A stretch of DNA of 64,000 nt from Neisseria sicca 4320 (GCF_000193735.1 NZ_AEPF01000113.1:1-64000), one strand, 5' to 3'. Shown: positions 7,991 to 17,064, counted from the first letter of the stretch. Translations and numbers: made by a program. The notes: a model not told the origin generated them from the sequence alone.

Positions 7991-9787
7991 ATGAATACCG
8001 TATCGAATTACCTGTCCGCATTGCGCGAAGCCATGAAGGCGCAAGGCTTGGACGCACTCGTCATCCCCTCCGCCGACCCCCATCTTTCCGAATACCTGCC
8101 CGCACACTGGCAGGCGCGTCGCGAGTTGTCGGGCTTTACCGGCTCGGTCGGCACTTTCGTCGTTACCGCCGATGAAGCGGGCGTGTGGGTGGACAGCCGC
8201 TATTGGGAACAAGCCACCAAACAGCTTGCAGGCAGCGGCATTGAATTGCAAAAAAGCGGGCAAGTTCCGCCGTATAACGAATGGCTCGCGGCAAACCTGC
8301 CCGAAAACGCCGCCGTCGGCATCCCATCCGATATGGTGTCGCTCACCGGCAAACGCACTTTGGCGCAATCCCTGACCGCCAAAAACATCCGCATCGAACA
8401 CCCCGACGGCCTGCTTGACCAAGTGTGGACAAGCCGTCCCGCCATTCCCGCCGAAACCGTATTCATCCACGACCCCGCCTACGTCTCCGAAACCGCCACC
8501 GAAAAACTCGCCCGCGTGCGCGCCGTCATGGCGGAAAAAGGCGCGGATTACCACTTGGTTTCCTCGCTTGACGACATCGCTTGGCTGACCAACCTGCGCG
8601 GCAGCGACGTGCCTTTCAATCCCGTTTTCGTGTCCTTCCTGCTTATCGGCAAAGACAACGCCGTCCTGTTTACCGACCAAGGTCGTCTGAACGCCGAAGC
8701 CGCCGCCGCGCTGCAAACCGCAGGCATCACGGTCGAACCTTACGCCCAAGTTGCCGACAAACTCGCGCAAATCGGCGGCACGCTGCTTATCGAGCCGAAC
8801 AAAACCGCCGTCAGCACCCTCGTGCGCCTGCCCGAAAGCGTGCGCCTGATCGAAGGCATCAACCCGTCCACCTTCTTCAAATCCGTCAAATCCGAAGCCG
8901 ACATCGCCCACATCCGCGAAGCGATGGAACAAGACGGCGCGGCGTTGTGCGGCTTCTTCGCCGAGTTTGAAGACATCATCGACAACGGCGGCAGCCTGAC
9001 CGAAATCGACGTGGACACCATGCTCCACCGCTACCGCAGCGCACGTCCGGGCTTCATTTCATTGAGTTTCGACACCATCGCGGGCTTCAACGCCAACGCT
9101 GCCCTGCCGCATTACAGCGCAACGCCCGAAAGCCACAGCACCATCAGCGGCAACGGTCTCCTGCTCATTGACTCCGGCGCGCAATACAAAGGCGGCACGA
9201 CCGACATCACCCGCGTCGTCCCCGTCGGCACACCGAGTGCCGAACAAAAACGCGACAACACCCTCGTCCTCAAAGCCCATATCGCGCTTGCCGAAGCCGT
9301 GTTCCCCGAAAACATCCTCTCGCCGATGATAGACGCCATCTGCCGCAAACCCTTGTGGCAGGCGCAATGCGACTACGGTCATGGTACAGGACACGGTGTA
9401 GGCTATTTCCTCAACGTCCACGAAGGCCCGCAAGTCATCGCCTGCGCCGCCGTTCCCGGCCCGCAGCACGCCATGAAAAAAGGCATGGTTACCTCCATCG
9501 AACCCGGACTCTACCGTCCCGGCAAATGGGGCATCCGCATTGAGAACCTCGCCGCCAACCAAGCTGTTGCCAACCCGCAGGAAACCGAGTTCGGCAGCTT
9601 TCTCTACTTCGAAACCCTGACCCTCTGCCCCATCGACACCCTCCTGATGGATACCGCCATGATGACCGACGGCGAAATCGACTGGGTCAACCGCTACCAC
9701 GCCGAAGTCCGCCGCCGCCTCGAGCCGCTGACCGAAGGCGCGGCAAAAGCATGGCTGATCAAACGCACCGAACCGCTGGCGCGTTAA
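7991..9787 (+). CDS. pepP: Xaa-Pro aminopeptidase (aminopeptidase P, M24B)
   Basis: Metallo-aminopeptidase of 598 residues that removes N-terminal residues preceding proline. Length and domain layout match the long three-domain XPNPEP1-type enzyme: two creatinase-like N domains (VIPSADPHLSEYLP at the start) and a C-terminal pita-bread catalytic domain. Metal ligands are visible: Asp in LLIDSGAQYKGGTTDITR (two Asp), His in GHGTGHGVGYFLNVHEGP, Glu in SIEPGLY and Glu in WGIRIENLA. Start ATG 7991 has GGAG 11 bases upstream; earlier in-frame codons run through the DUS and are rejected. Position inside the opp operon suggests that imported proline-containing peptides are its substrates. Confidence 0.9.
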   Translation: MNTVSNYLSALREAMKAQGLDALVIPSADPHLSEYLPAHWQARRELSGFTGSVGTFVVTADEAGVWVDSRYWEQATKQLAGSGIELQKSGQVPPYNEWLAANLPENAAVGIPSDMVSLTGKRTLAQSLTAKNIRIEHPDGLLDQVWTSRPAIPAETVFIHDPAYVSETATEKLARVRAVMAEKGADYHLVSSLDDIAWLTNLRGSDVPFNPVFVSFLLIGKDNAVLFTDQGRLNAEAAAALQTAGITVEPYAQVADKLAQIGGTLLIEPNKTAVSTLVRLPESVRLIEGINPSTFFKSVKSEADIAHIREAMEQDGAALCGFFAEFEDIIDNGGSLTEIDVDTMLHRYRSARPGFISLSFDTIAGFNANAALPHYSATPESHSTISGNGLLLIDSGAQYKGGTTDITRVVPVGTPSAEQKRDNTLVLKAHIALAEAVFPENILSPMIDAICRKPLWQAQCDYGHGTGHGVGYFLNVHEGPQVIACAAVPGPQHAMKKGMVTSIEPGLYRPGKWGIRIENLAANQAVANPQETEFGSFLYFETLTLCPIDTLLMDTAMMTDGEIDWVNRYHAEVRRRLEPLTEGAAKAWLIKRTEPLAR

Positions 9788-9810
9788 CCGCAAAGGTCGT
9801 CTGAAAAAGG

Positions 9811-10058
9811 CCGTAGCGTGGGCTTTGCCCACGAGAAACACCAGCAAAAAGGTCGTCTGAAACCAAAAATCCGATTTCAGACGACCTCCGAAACAAACCC
9901 AAAACGCAGGCTTCCGCCCGCAACCGCCGCAATAAAAAACCGTCCGAAACCCCATCCAAAGTGTTCAGACAACCATAAAAGCCGTAGCGTGGGCTTTGCC
10001 CACGAAAAACATCAGCCAAAAGGTCGTCTGAAACCCAAAATCCCGTTTCAGACGACCA
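9811..10058. repeat. Tandem intergenic duplication with palindrome and DUS pairs
   Basis: This fills most of the 413-base gap before oppB. Two units, 171 bp apart (9811 and 9982), each begin GTAGCGTGGGCTTTGCCCACG (7-bp stem, 3-base loop), continue with near-identical CAYCAGC text, and end in a DUS inverted pair (9847-9888 and 10021-10058). Bases 10059-10200 show nothing recognisable beyond the oppB leader. Confidence 0.75.
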
Positions 10059-10200
10059 TAAAAGCAAAAGCCCACACACCAAAAAACCAAGGGCCTGACT
10101 ACAAAGAAGAGAAAACCATCCCAAGCGTCCGAACACCCGTTCAGACCGCCTTCCCGTATTCAGGCATATTCCGACCCACCAAGCCCCGAGCAGGTACGAT

Positions 10201-11121
10201 ATGCTGAAATTCATCATCCGCCGCATACTTTCCGCCATCCCCACCATGCTGGTACTGATTACCGTCTCATTCTTCCTGATGCGGCTCGCACCCGGCAGCC
10301 CCTTCACCGGCGACAAAAACGTACCGCCCGCCGTACTGGCCAACATCGAGGCCAAATACCACCTGAACGACCCGATGTACCTGCAATACTTCAACTATCT
10401 CAAACAACTCGCCCACGGCGACCTCGGTCCTTCGTTCAAATACAAAGACTACAACGTCAACGAGCTGCTCGCCCAAGCCCTGCCCGTCTCCGTCGAACTG
10501 GGCGTGTACGCCTTCATCGTCTCCACCGTTTTGGGCGTACTCATGGGCACCATCGCCGCGCTCAGGCGCAACACATGGGCGGACTACACTATCATGACCG
10601 CCGCCATGACCGGCATCGTCGTCCCCAGCTTCGTCAAAGCCCCCATCATGATTTTCATCTTCGCCATCACCCTCAAATGGCTGCCCGCCGGCGGCTGGAA
10701 CGACGGCGCGCTGACCAGCCTCATCCTGCCCGTCGCCGCCCTCTCCATCGGCTATGTCGCAGGCCTCGCCCGCATCACGCGCGGCGCGATGATAGAAGTG
10801 TTGAACAGCCCCTACATCCGCACCGCCCGCGCCAAAGGGCTGTCCATGAACAGCATCGTCCTGCGCCACGCCCTGCGTCCCGCCATGCTGCCCATCCTCT
10901 CCTATCTCGTTCCCGCCTTCGTCGGCATCATCACTGGCGCCATCGTCATCGAAAGCGTCTTCGGACTGCCCGGCATCGGACAACTCTTCGTCAATGGCGC
11001 GCTCAACCGCGACTACGGCATGATCTTGGGACTGACCATCCTCGTCGGCGTACTGACCATCGTCTTCAACGCCGTACTCGACATCCTCTACGCCCTGATC
11101 GACCCCAAAATCCGCTATTAA
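10201..11121 (+). CDS. oppB: Oligopeptide ABC transporter permease OppB
   Basis: Inner-membrane permease of 306 residues with six hydrophobic segments. Start MLKFIIRRILSAIPTMLVL is typical for OppB/DppB. The cytoplasmic EAA loop that docks the ATPase is visible as YIRTARAKGLSMNSIVLRHA near residue 200, followed by VFGLPGIGQLFVNGALNRDYG. It forms a heterodimer with OppC. Confidence 0.93.
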   Translation: MLKFIIRRILSAIPTMLVLITVSFFLMRLAPGSPFTGDKNVPPAVLANIEAKYHLNDPMYLQYFNYLKQLAHGDLGPSFKYKDYNVNELLAQALPVSVELGVYAFIVSTVLGVLMGTIAALRRNTWADYTIMTAAMTGIVVPSFVKAPIMIFIFAITLKWLPAGGWNDGALTSLILPVAALSIGYVAGLARITRGAMIEVLNSPYIRTARAKGLSMNSIVLRHALRPAMLPILSYLVPAFVGIITGAIVIESVFGLPGIGQLFVNGALNRDYGMILGLTILVGVLTIVFNAVLDILYALIDPKIRY

Positions 11122-11128
11122 AAGCAAA

Positions 11129-11171
11129 AAAGGTCGTCTGAAAACCGGTTTTGCCGTTTTCAGACGACCTC
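11129..11171 (+). terminator. DUS hairpin between oppB and oppC
   Basis: AGGTCGTCTGAAAACCGG and its complement, ten bases after the oppB stop codon. It may reduce read-through into oppC, which has its own ribosome site. Confidence 0.65.
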
Positions 11172-11193
11172 CGAACAAAAAACGGAGAACACC

Positions 11194-12102
11194 ATGCTAT
11201 TCAACAAGAAAAATTCCCGCGCCATAGCAGAAGCCGCCGAACAGGCACAAGTACACGGACGCAGCCTGTGGCAGGACGCATGGCGGCGTTTCAGCAACAA
11301 CAAAGCCGCCCTGTGCAGCGTCTTCATCCTTGCCGCCATTATCCTCTTCGTTATCGCCGTCCCCTGGGTCAGCGCCTACACCTACGACCACACCGACTGG
11401 GACAACATGCAAATCCCGCCTTCCTTCGCCACCCGCCACTACTTCGGCACCGACCTGCTCGGACGCGACCTCCTCACCCGTGCCGCAGCCGGCGGACGCA
11501 TTTCCCTGCTCATCGGCATTGCAGGCGCACTCGTCGCCGTCGTCATCGGCACGCTCTACGGCGCGCTCGCAGGCTTCTTCGGCGGCAAACTCGACTCCGT
11601 TATGATGCGTCTGCTCGAAATCCTCAATGCCTTTCCGTTTATGTTTTTCGTCATCCTGTTGACCACCTTCTTCGGGCGCAACCTTTTACTCATCTTCGTC
11701 GCCATCGGACTCGTCTCATGGTTGGACGTCGCCCGCATCGTCCGCGGACAAACCCTCAGCCTCAAACACAAAGAATTCGTCGAAGCCGCCCGCATCACAG
11801 GCGTATCCCGCCGCCGCATCGTTACCCGCCACATCATCCCCAACGTACTCGGCGTCGTCATGGTTTACGCCTCCCTGCTCGTACCCGGCATGATCATGTT
11901 CGAATCCTTCCTCAGCTTCCTCGGATTGGGCGTACAAGAACCCAAGACCAGTTGGGGCTCCATGCTCCAAGAAGGCGCAGCCTCCATGGAAGCCGCCCCG
12001 TGGCAGCTCCTCGTCCCCTGCTTCTTCCTCGTCGCCACCCTCTTCTGCTTCAACTTCATCGGCGATGGCCTGCGCGACGCACTCGACCCCAAAGACCGCT
12101 GA
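11194..12102 (+). CDS. oppC: Oligopeptide ABC transporter permease OppC
   Basis: Permease of 302 residues. Landmarks: N-terminal cytoplasmic LWQDAWRRFSNNKAALCSV, HYFGTDLLGRDLLTRAAAGGR near residue 88, the EAA loop FVEAARITGVSRRRIVTRH, and FLSFLGLGVQEPKTSWGSML toward the C terminus, all diagnostic of OppC/DppC. ACGGAGAACACC precedes the ATG. Only 22 bases separate it from the ATPase gene. Confidence 0.93.
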   Translation: MLFNKKNSRAIAEAAEQAQVHGRSLWQDAWRRFSNNKAALCSVFILAAIILFVIAVPWVSAYTYDHTDWDNMQIPPSFATRHYFGTDLLGRDLLTRAAAGGRISLLIGIAGALVAVVIGTLYGALAGFFGGKLDSVMMRLLEILNAFPFMFFVILLTTFFGRNLLLIFVAIGLVSWLDVARIVRGQTLSLKHKEFVEAARITGVSRRRIVTRHIIPNVLGVVMVYASLLVPGMIMFESFLSFLGLGVQEPKTSWGSMLQEGAASMEAAPWQLLVPCFFLVATLFCFNFIGDGLRDALDPKDR

Positions 12103-12124
12103 CACACACAACGAGGACACACCC

Positions 12125-13729
12125 ATGACCACCCCATTACTCACCGTCGAAAACCTCGATATCCGTTTCCAACTCCACGACAAAACCGTCCACGCCGTGC
12201 GCAACATCAGCTTCAAAGTCGCCAAAGGCGAAACCCTCGCCCTAGTCGGCGAATCCGGTTCAGGCAAATCCGTTACCGCCATGTCCCTCATGCGCCTTTT
12301 GCCCGAAAACAGCACCCTTTACGGACAAGACTCGCGCATCACCTTCGACGGCACATCCATCCTCGACGCAGACGAAAAAACCCTCCGCAGCCTGCGCGGC
12401 GGACGCATCAGCTTCATCTTCCAAGAGCCCATGACCTCGCTCAACCCCTTCATGAAAATCGGCACCCAGCTCACAGAAGCCCTGCGCGTCCACAACAAAA
12501 CCATCACCCGCAAAGCCGCCCGCGAACGCATCCTCGACCTCCTCAACCGCGTCGGCATCCGCGAAGCAGAACGTCGTCTGAAACAATACCCCCACGAATT
12601 CTCAGGCGGTCAGCTCCAGCGCATCATGATCGCCATGGCGCTGCTCAACGACCCCGCCCTGCTCATCGCCGACGAACCCACCACCGCCCTCGACGTCACC
12701 ATTCAAGCAGAAATCCTCGACCTCCTGCACGACCTCCAAAAACAAATGGGCATGGCGATTATCTTCATCACCCACGACCTCGGACTCGCCGAACACTACG
12801 CCGAAACCGTCTGCGTCATGAAAGACGGCGAAATCGTCGAGCGCGGCAAAATCAAACAAGTTTTCGCCAACCCATCCCACCCCTACACCGCACAACTCAT
12901 CCACTCCGTCCCCAAAGGCATGAAAGACCCCGTAGAAGGCAACCCGCCCGAGCTCATCCGTGCCGACGGCATCAACGTCCACTTCACCCTCAAACACAAC
13001 TTCTTCGGCAAACCCCTCAAAACCTTCCACGCCGTCAAAAACATCAGTCTCGCCATCCGCCAAGGCGAAACCCTCGGCATCGTCGGCGAATCCGGCTCCG
13101 GCAAATCCACGCTCGGCAAAGCCATCATGCAAATGCTCCCCTACCAAGGCAGCATACACTTCGACGGCAGCGACCTCGCCGCCCTCACCCCCGAGCGCGC
13201 GCGCCAGCTCAAAGCCGAACGCCAAATGGTCTTCCAAGACCCCTACGGCTCACTCTCCCCCCGCCTCACCGTCGGCGAAATCATAGGCGAAGGCCTCACC
13301 GTCCACCGCCCCGAAATGACCAAAGCCCAGCGCACCGAACTCGTTCTCAAAGTCCTGGACGAAGTCTCCCTTCCCGCCGACGCGCTCAACCGCTACCCAC
13401 ACGAATTCTCAGGCGGACAACGCCAACGCATCGCCATCGCCCGCGCCCTCATCCTGCGGCCCAAGTTCATCCTCCTCGACGAACCCACCTCCGCCCTCGA
13501 CCGCTCCGTCCAAATCAAAGTCGTCGAACTGCTGCGCGAACTCCAAACCAAATACGGACTGACCTACATCTTCATCAGCCACGACCTCTCCGTCGTCCGC
13601 GCCGTCAGCGACAACGTCGCCGTCATGCAGCACGGAGAACTCGTCGAATACGGCAGCGCAGACCAAATCTTTTACCACCCGCAGAAAGACTACACCAAAC
13701 GCCTCATCAACGCCGCCTTCGACCTCTGA
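12125..13729 (+). CDS. oppDF: Fused oligopeptide transporter ATPase (OppD-OppF)
   Basis: One chain of 534 residues carries both ATPase domains that many bacteria encode as separate OppD and OppF. Domain 1: Walker A GESGSGKS near residue 40, signature FSGGQLQRI, Walker B ALLIADEPTTALD. Domain 2: Walker A GESGSGKST near residue 320, signature FSGGQRQRI, Walker B FILLDEPTSALD. Both domains have FQDP/FQEP Q-loops and HDL H-loops. The start MTTPLLTVENL at 12125 follows an ACGAGGACA ribosome site, 22 bases after oppC. Confidence 0.92.
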   Translation: MTTPLLTVENLDIRFQLHDKTVHAVRNISFKVAKGETLALVGESGSGKSVTAMSLMRLLPENSTLYGQDSRITFDGTSILDADEKTLRSLRGGRISFIFQEPMTSLNPFMKIGTQLTEALRVHNKTITRKAARERILDLLNRVGIREAERRLKQYPHEFSGGQLQRIMIAMALLNDPALLIADEPTTALDVTIQAEILDLLHDLQKQMGMAIIFITHDLGLAEHYAETVCVMKDGEIVERGKIKQVFANPSHPYTAQLIHSVPKGMKDPVEGNPPELIRADGINVHFTLKHNFFGKPLKTFHAVKNISLAIRQGETLGIVGESGSGKSTLGKAIMQMLPYQGSIHFDGSDLAALTPERARQLKAERQMVFQDPYGSLSPRLTVGEIIGEGLTVHRPEMTKAQRTELVLKVLDEVSLPADALNRYPHEFSGGQRQRIAIARALILRPKFILLDEPTSALDRSVQIKVVELLRELQTKYGLTYIFISHDLSVVRAVSDNVAVMQHGELVEYGSADQIFYHPQKDYTKRLINAAFDL

Positions 13730-13790
13730 CCCAAGGTTGTCTGAAATCAAAATGTAGCGTGGGCTTCGCCCACGAATCCTAAAAATACAA

Positions 13791-13831
13791 AAAGGTCGTC
13801 TGAAACACAAACCTAGTTTTTCAGACGACCT
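13791..13831 (+). terminator. DUS inverted-repeat terminator of the opp operon
   Basis: AAAGGTCGTCTGAAA and complement, about 60 bases after the oppDF stop codon, inside copy 1 of the tandem duplication. Confidence 0.7.
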
Positions 13832-13909
13832 CTACACAACCTTACTCACTTCGGCAGATTTCAACGCAAACTTTACCAATCCAACCCACGATTGCCTCCA
13901 GCAACCGCC

Positions 13910-14006
13910 ATTCCCGCGCAGGCGGGAATCCATCGTAAAACTTAGGGGACAAACGTTTAAAAACAGGTGCTGAAATTTAAAAGTAGATTCCCGCTTGCGC
14001 CGGAAT
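13910..14006. repeat. Neisserial intergenic mosaic element (dRS3-bounded), copy 1
   Basis: Begins with a perfect dRS3 repeat of form ATTCCCNNNNNNNNGGGAAT (13910-13929) and ends with a one-mismatch copy (13987-14006), enclosing about 57 bases of RS sequence. Confidence 0.85.
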
Positions 14007-14277
14007 GGCGGCAAACAAATATCTCATTGGATATCGCCCCCCAACTGAAACCACGCAACCCGTAGCGTGCACTTTACCCGCAAACCACCCAAATACAAAA
14101 AACCGTCACAGTCCTAACTCTGACAGCCGTAGCGTGGGCTCCGCCCACGAATCACCGAAATACAAAAGATCTTTTGAAACACAAACAAGGTTTCAAACGA
14201 CCTTTCCACGACCCCACCTCCCTCAGTTTTAACGCAAACTTTACCAATCCAACCCACGATTGCATCCAGCATCCGTC

Positions 14278-14374
14278 ATTCCCGCGCAGGCGGGAATCCA
14301 TCGTAAAACCTAGGGGACAAACGTTCAAAAACAGGTGCCGAAATTCAAAAGTAGATTCCCGCCTGCGCGGGAAT
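14278..14374. repeat. Neisserial intergenic mosaic element (dRS3-bounded), copy 2
   Basis: Both bounding dRS3 repeats (14278-14297, 14355-14374) are perfect. The inner sequence matches copy 1 with a few substitutions. Confidence 0.85.
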
Positions 14375-14547
14375 GACGGCAAACAAATATCCCGTCGGAT
14401 ATGAATATTTGCTCTCCCTACACTGCAACCACGCAAGCTCTCTCGCGTACTTTACCCGAAAACTAACCAAATACACAAAAACTGCCCCAAACTCAAATCC
14501 AACAGCCGTAGCGTCGTCGGTTTAGCCTACAAATCCTCAAAAGACAA

Positions 14548-14581
14548 AAAGGTCGTCTGAAAACCAACTTTCAGACGACCC
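14548..14581 (-). terminator. DUS inverted-repeat terminator of the yqj genes
   Basis: GGTCGTCTGAAA and TTTCAGACGACC, 17 bases past the end of the last yqj-like gene. Confidence 0.8.
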
Positions 14582-14597
14582 TGTTTCTAATCCCGAG

Positions 14598-14867
14598 CTA
14601 CTTCATTAAAGCTTTCATCACAAACGCAGCCAAAAGTGCGCCGAGACGGTATCTGCGGGGAATAGCTAGTCCGGCAGTTTTATATAAAAGACCCGTGCGT
14701 TTAAACTCTCCACCCAAATCAAGAAGGGTCATCAAACCGTTTGATACGCCACTGTCCTGCAGTTTTGATTTGCGCTGTTTCAGATAGGATGCCTTAATTC
14801 TCACTTGAATAAGTTTGGCTTCCAATTGCAGCAGTTCTCGTGCTTCATCACGCTCCGATTTATTCAT
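14598..14867 (-). CDS. Small basic protein, YqjK-like third gene of yqjDE operon
   Basis: A protein of 89 residues, start MNKSERDEARELLQLEAKL behind a strong GGAAGGAGA site. The first half is a charged amphipathic helix (coiled-coil-like), the second half is basic with a weak hydrophobic C-terminal helix (ALLAAFVMKALM). Only one base separates it from the stop codon of the yqjE-like gene, so it is translated in the same operon. In E. coli yqjD-yqjE are followed by yqjK; position and character fit, but similarity is too low for me to assert homology. Confidence 0.65.
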   Translation of the reverse strand: MNKSERDEARELLQLEAKLIQVRIKASYLKQRKSKLQDSGVSNGLMTLLDLGGEFKRTGLLYKTAGLAIPRRYRLGALLAAFVMKALMK

Positions 14868-14868
14868 T

Positions 14869-15258
14869 TCATTCTCCTTCCTGCATATCCAAACCACGCA
14901 GGCAGGCGATGTCTGCACGGATGTCCTGCAAAGTAGCAGCGATTTGATTATTTTGGTTGCGCCAGTTATATATCACCCTGTAAAGCAAAATGGTGATCAC
15001 CGCAATGCTGGCAGCGGAAATACCGAAAAACACCCATATCGCTGCACTATCCGTCAATACCCGATTCAATCCAAACAACAAACTGATGAATGCTACCAGC
15101 ATCAATATCCCGGACACGACCAACCATATGATGATGAGAAACACATTTTTTGCCTGCTCAGACAAATCCAAATTTAAAATCTGCATTCGAAGCAAAAGCA
15201 AATCAATACCCTGGTTCAGCAGGGTTTTTGTATGTTCTATATTTTGTCTGATACCCAT
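14869..15258 (-). CDS. yqjE: Phage holin family / YqjE-like membrane protein
   Basis: A protein of 129 residues: N-terminal helix (MGIRQNIEHTKTLLNQGIDL), two transmembrane segments (about residues 45-70 and 80-105) separated by a short loop, and a C-terminal basic/coiled tail. This is the PF07332 layout. The gene lies between a yqjD-like and a yqjK-like gene as in enterobacteria. Start 15258 is preferred over further upstream codons, which cross the hairpin at 15361-15411. Confidence 0.75.
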   Translation of the reverse strand: MGIRQNIEHTKTLLNQGIDLLLLRMQILNLDLSEQAKNVFLIIIWLVVSGILMLVAFISLLFGLNRVLTDSAAIWVFFGISAASIAVITILLYRVIYNWRNQNNQIAATLQDIRADIACLRGLDMQEGE

Positions 15259-15360
15259 ATTATTTCCGATTTTTTTTTGATTATTTCGGCCTGGAAAATC
15301 CGTAGGTATTGTTAGTCTAAAATCAACTAGCAGAAACAACAATCCAAAACCAAAATAATA

Positions 15361-15411
15361 AAAAGGCCGTCTGAACAAGATTTTAAAAAATCGCGTGTTC
15401 GGACGGCATTT
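15361..15411 (-). terminator. Imperfect hairpin with AG-type DUS
   Basis: AGGCCGTCTGAA, the dialect of other Neisseria species, pairs with TTCGGACGGC (one mismatch) between yqjD and yqjE. It differs from the local AGGTCGTCTGAA dialect. Confidence 0.6.
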
Positions 15412-15452
15412 ATATCAATTAAATTGATATGCCAATTAAACTAAACTGGCGA

Positions 15453-15890
15453 TTATCGACGGTTCAACAACACGCCTACTACTAAGCCAGCCAATGCGGC
15501 AAAACCCATAGCGTAGTAAGGATTGTCATGAACGACTTCGTCGGCCTGACGTGCACCGCGTTTAATGCGGTCACCAGCTTCTTCACCGAATTCTACCAAA
15601 CGTTTTTTACCTTCCTTCAAACCATCTTCGGCAAATTCTTCGAACTCGTCATATTTTTCGCGTACACGGTCAGCGTGATATCTGATTTTGTCGCCAGCTT
15701 CTTCTTCGAAACGAAGCATACGGTCTTTGGCGGCGCCGAGTTTTTCCTGCAATTTCTCTTTGGCTTTTTTGCCTTCTTCAGAACCGGCTTCCACACCTTT
15801 GCTGTACAGCTCTTCAACATCATTCATTACATCTTGAATGTCATTCAACAGGCTTTCCTTGCGGGAATCAAAATTTTGCTTTTTCATCAT
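15453..15890 (-). CDS. yqjD: DUF883 (ElaB/YqjD) membrane-anchored ribosome-associated protein
   Basis: A protein of 145 residues: a long, highly charged helix rich in Glu/Lys (residues 1-115) followed by the family-specific C-terminal anchor with VHDNPYYAMGFAALAGLVVG and a terminal Arg-Arg. E. coli YqjD tethers ribosomes to the inner membrane in stationary phase. Two adjacent ATGs are possible; AAGGAA is 4 bases from the first and 7 from the second, so the true start may be 15887. First gene of the yqjD-yqjE-yqjK-like operon. Confidence 0.88.
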   Translation of the reverse strand: MMKKQNFDSRKESLLNDIQDVMNDVEELYSKGVEAGSEEGKKAKEKLQEKLGAAKDRMLRFEEEAGDKIRYHADRVREKYDEFEEFAEDGLKEGKKRLVEFGEEAGDRIKRGARQADEVVHDNPYYAMGFAALAGLVVGVLLNRR

Positions 15891-16090
15891 TATTTCCTTA
15901 GATTGGTGTAGGTTAATCGGCCTAAGTCTATTTGTTGTTTCAAAATGTCAATACCTTTGAGTTAAAATGACCGACCGTCAAATGACAGATTATTTATCTG
16001 TTAAAGAATTATAACGCTTTTGAACTAATTCTCAAGTCAATTCGGATAAAGAAACCGACTAAATATGTAAAGATTAACGCATTAGATAAA

Positions 16091-16131
16091 AAGGTCGTCT
16101 GAAAACCTGTTTTCAAGTTTTCAGACGACCT
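16091..16131 (-). terminator. DUS inverted-repeat terminator of sucCD
   Basis: AGGTCGTCTGAAAACCTG and an imperfect complement, about 30 bases past the sucD stop codon. Confidence 0.85.
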
Positions 16132-16163
16132 ATCGGCTTTTCAGTCAAAACGACCAGTCGTTG

Positions 16164-17054
16164 TTATGCCAAGCCTTTTGCTTTCAACACTTCCAGCATG
16201 GTGCTGCCCAATTCGGCAGGGCTGCGGGTGTAGGCGATGCCGGCTTTTTCGAAAGCGGCGAATTTTTCTTCCGCAGTACCCTTGCCGCCGGAGATAATCG
16301 CACCGGCGTGGCCCATACGTTTGCCTTTAGGAGCGGTAACACCTGCGATGTAACCTACAACAGGTTTGGTTACGTTGGATTGGATGTATTCGGCTGCTTC
16401 TTCTTCCGCAGTACCGCCGATTTCACCGATCATGATGATGGCGTCGGTATCGGGGTCTTCTTGGAAGAGTTTCAGCGCGTCGATTTGGTTCATGCCCGGA
16501 ATCGGGTCGCCACCGATACCGATACAGGTTGATTGACCCAAGCCCAGTTTGGTGGTTTGTGCCACGGCTTCGTAAGTCAATGTACCGGAACGGGAAATAA
16601 TACCGATGCGGCCCGGAGTATGGATGTGGCCCGGCATAATGCCGATTTTGCACTCACCCGGAGTAATCACGCCCGGGCAGTTAGGACCGACCAAACGCGT
16701 GCCGTTGCCGTTGGTTTCCAGATAACGTTTGGCTTTGAGCATGTCCAGAGTCGGTACGCCTTCGGTAATCACAACCACCAAGCCTACGCCGGAATCAACC
16801 GCTTCAACGATAGAATCCAACACGAACGGAGCCGGAACGTAAATCACGGATGCGTCTGCGCCGGTTTCTTTGACGGCTTCTTTCATGGTGTTGAACACAG
16901 GCAGGTTCAGGTGGGTTTGACCGCCTTTACCCGGTGTCACGCCGCCGACGACTTTAGTGCCGTAAGCCAGAGCTTGTTCGGAGTGGAAAGTACCGTTTTT
17001 ACCGGTGAAACCTTGAACCAATACTTTGGTGTCTTTATTAATCAATACGCTCAT
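16164..17054 (-). CDS. sucD: Succinyl-CoA synthetase alpha subunit
   Basis: A protein of 296 residues catalysing succinyl-CoA to succinate with nucleotide triphosphate formation, as heterotetramer with SucC. CoA-binding Rossmann start is [41 protein letters not shown] and the phospho-histidine loop [10 protein letters not shown] (His about residue 247) are present. It follows sucC by 10 bases on the same strand. Confidence 0.97.
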   Translation of the reverse strand: MSVLINKDTKVLVQGFTGKNGTFHSEQALAYGTKVVGGVTPGKGGQTHLNLPVFNTMKEAVKETGADASVIYVPAPFVLDSIVEAVDSGVGLVVVITEGVPTLDMLKAKRYLETNGNGTRLVGPNCPGVITPGECKIGIMPGHIHTPGRIGIISRSGTLTYEAVAQTTKLGLGQSTCIGIGGDPIPGMNQIDALKLFQEDPDTDAIIMIGEIGGTAEEEAAEYIQSNVTKPVVGYIAGVTAPKGKRMGHAGAIISGGKGTAEEKFAAFEKAGIAYTRSPAELGSTMLEVLKAKGLA

Positions 17055-17064
17055 TCTTTTCTCC

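Larger units (their letters stand above)
13741..14476. repeat. Tandem 368-bp intergenic duplication
   Basis: Two diverged copies of one block fill the 868-base gap after oppDF (the word AACGCAAACTTTACCAATCC starts at 13863 and again at 14231). Each contains, in order, the palindrome GTAGCGTGGGCnnnGCCCACG (13754-13774, 14129-14149), a DUS inverted pair (decayed in copy 2), the shared text, and a dRS3-bounded element. A third partial start, with decayed palindrome and intact DUS pair, follows from about 14503. No gene is credible here. Confidence 0.8.

Noticed and set aside
7856..9028. Long open frame on the minus strand over oppA/pepP
   Set aside because: Its composition (Gly, Phe and Val rich, no recognisable motif) is the mirror of pepP codon bias, and pepP is a certain gene.
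11151..12128. Long plus-strand frame overlapping oppC
   Set aside because: Arg/His/Pro-rich shadow frame with no domain; oppC in the other frame has all family motifs.
14152..14436. ORFs running through dRS3-bounded elements (also 13832-14014, 61404-61670)
   Set aside because: Peptides of the type HSRAGGNP / DSRLRGND are known translations of dRS3 repeats, not proteins.
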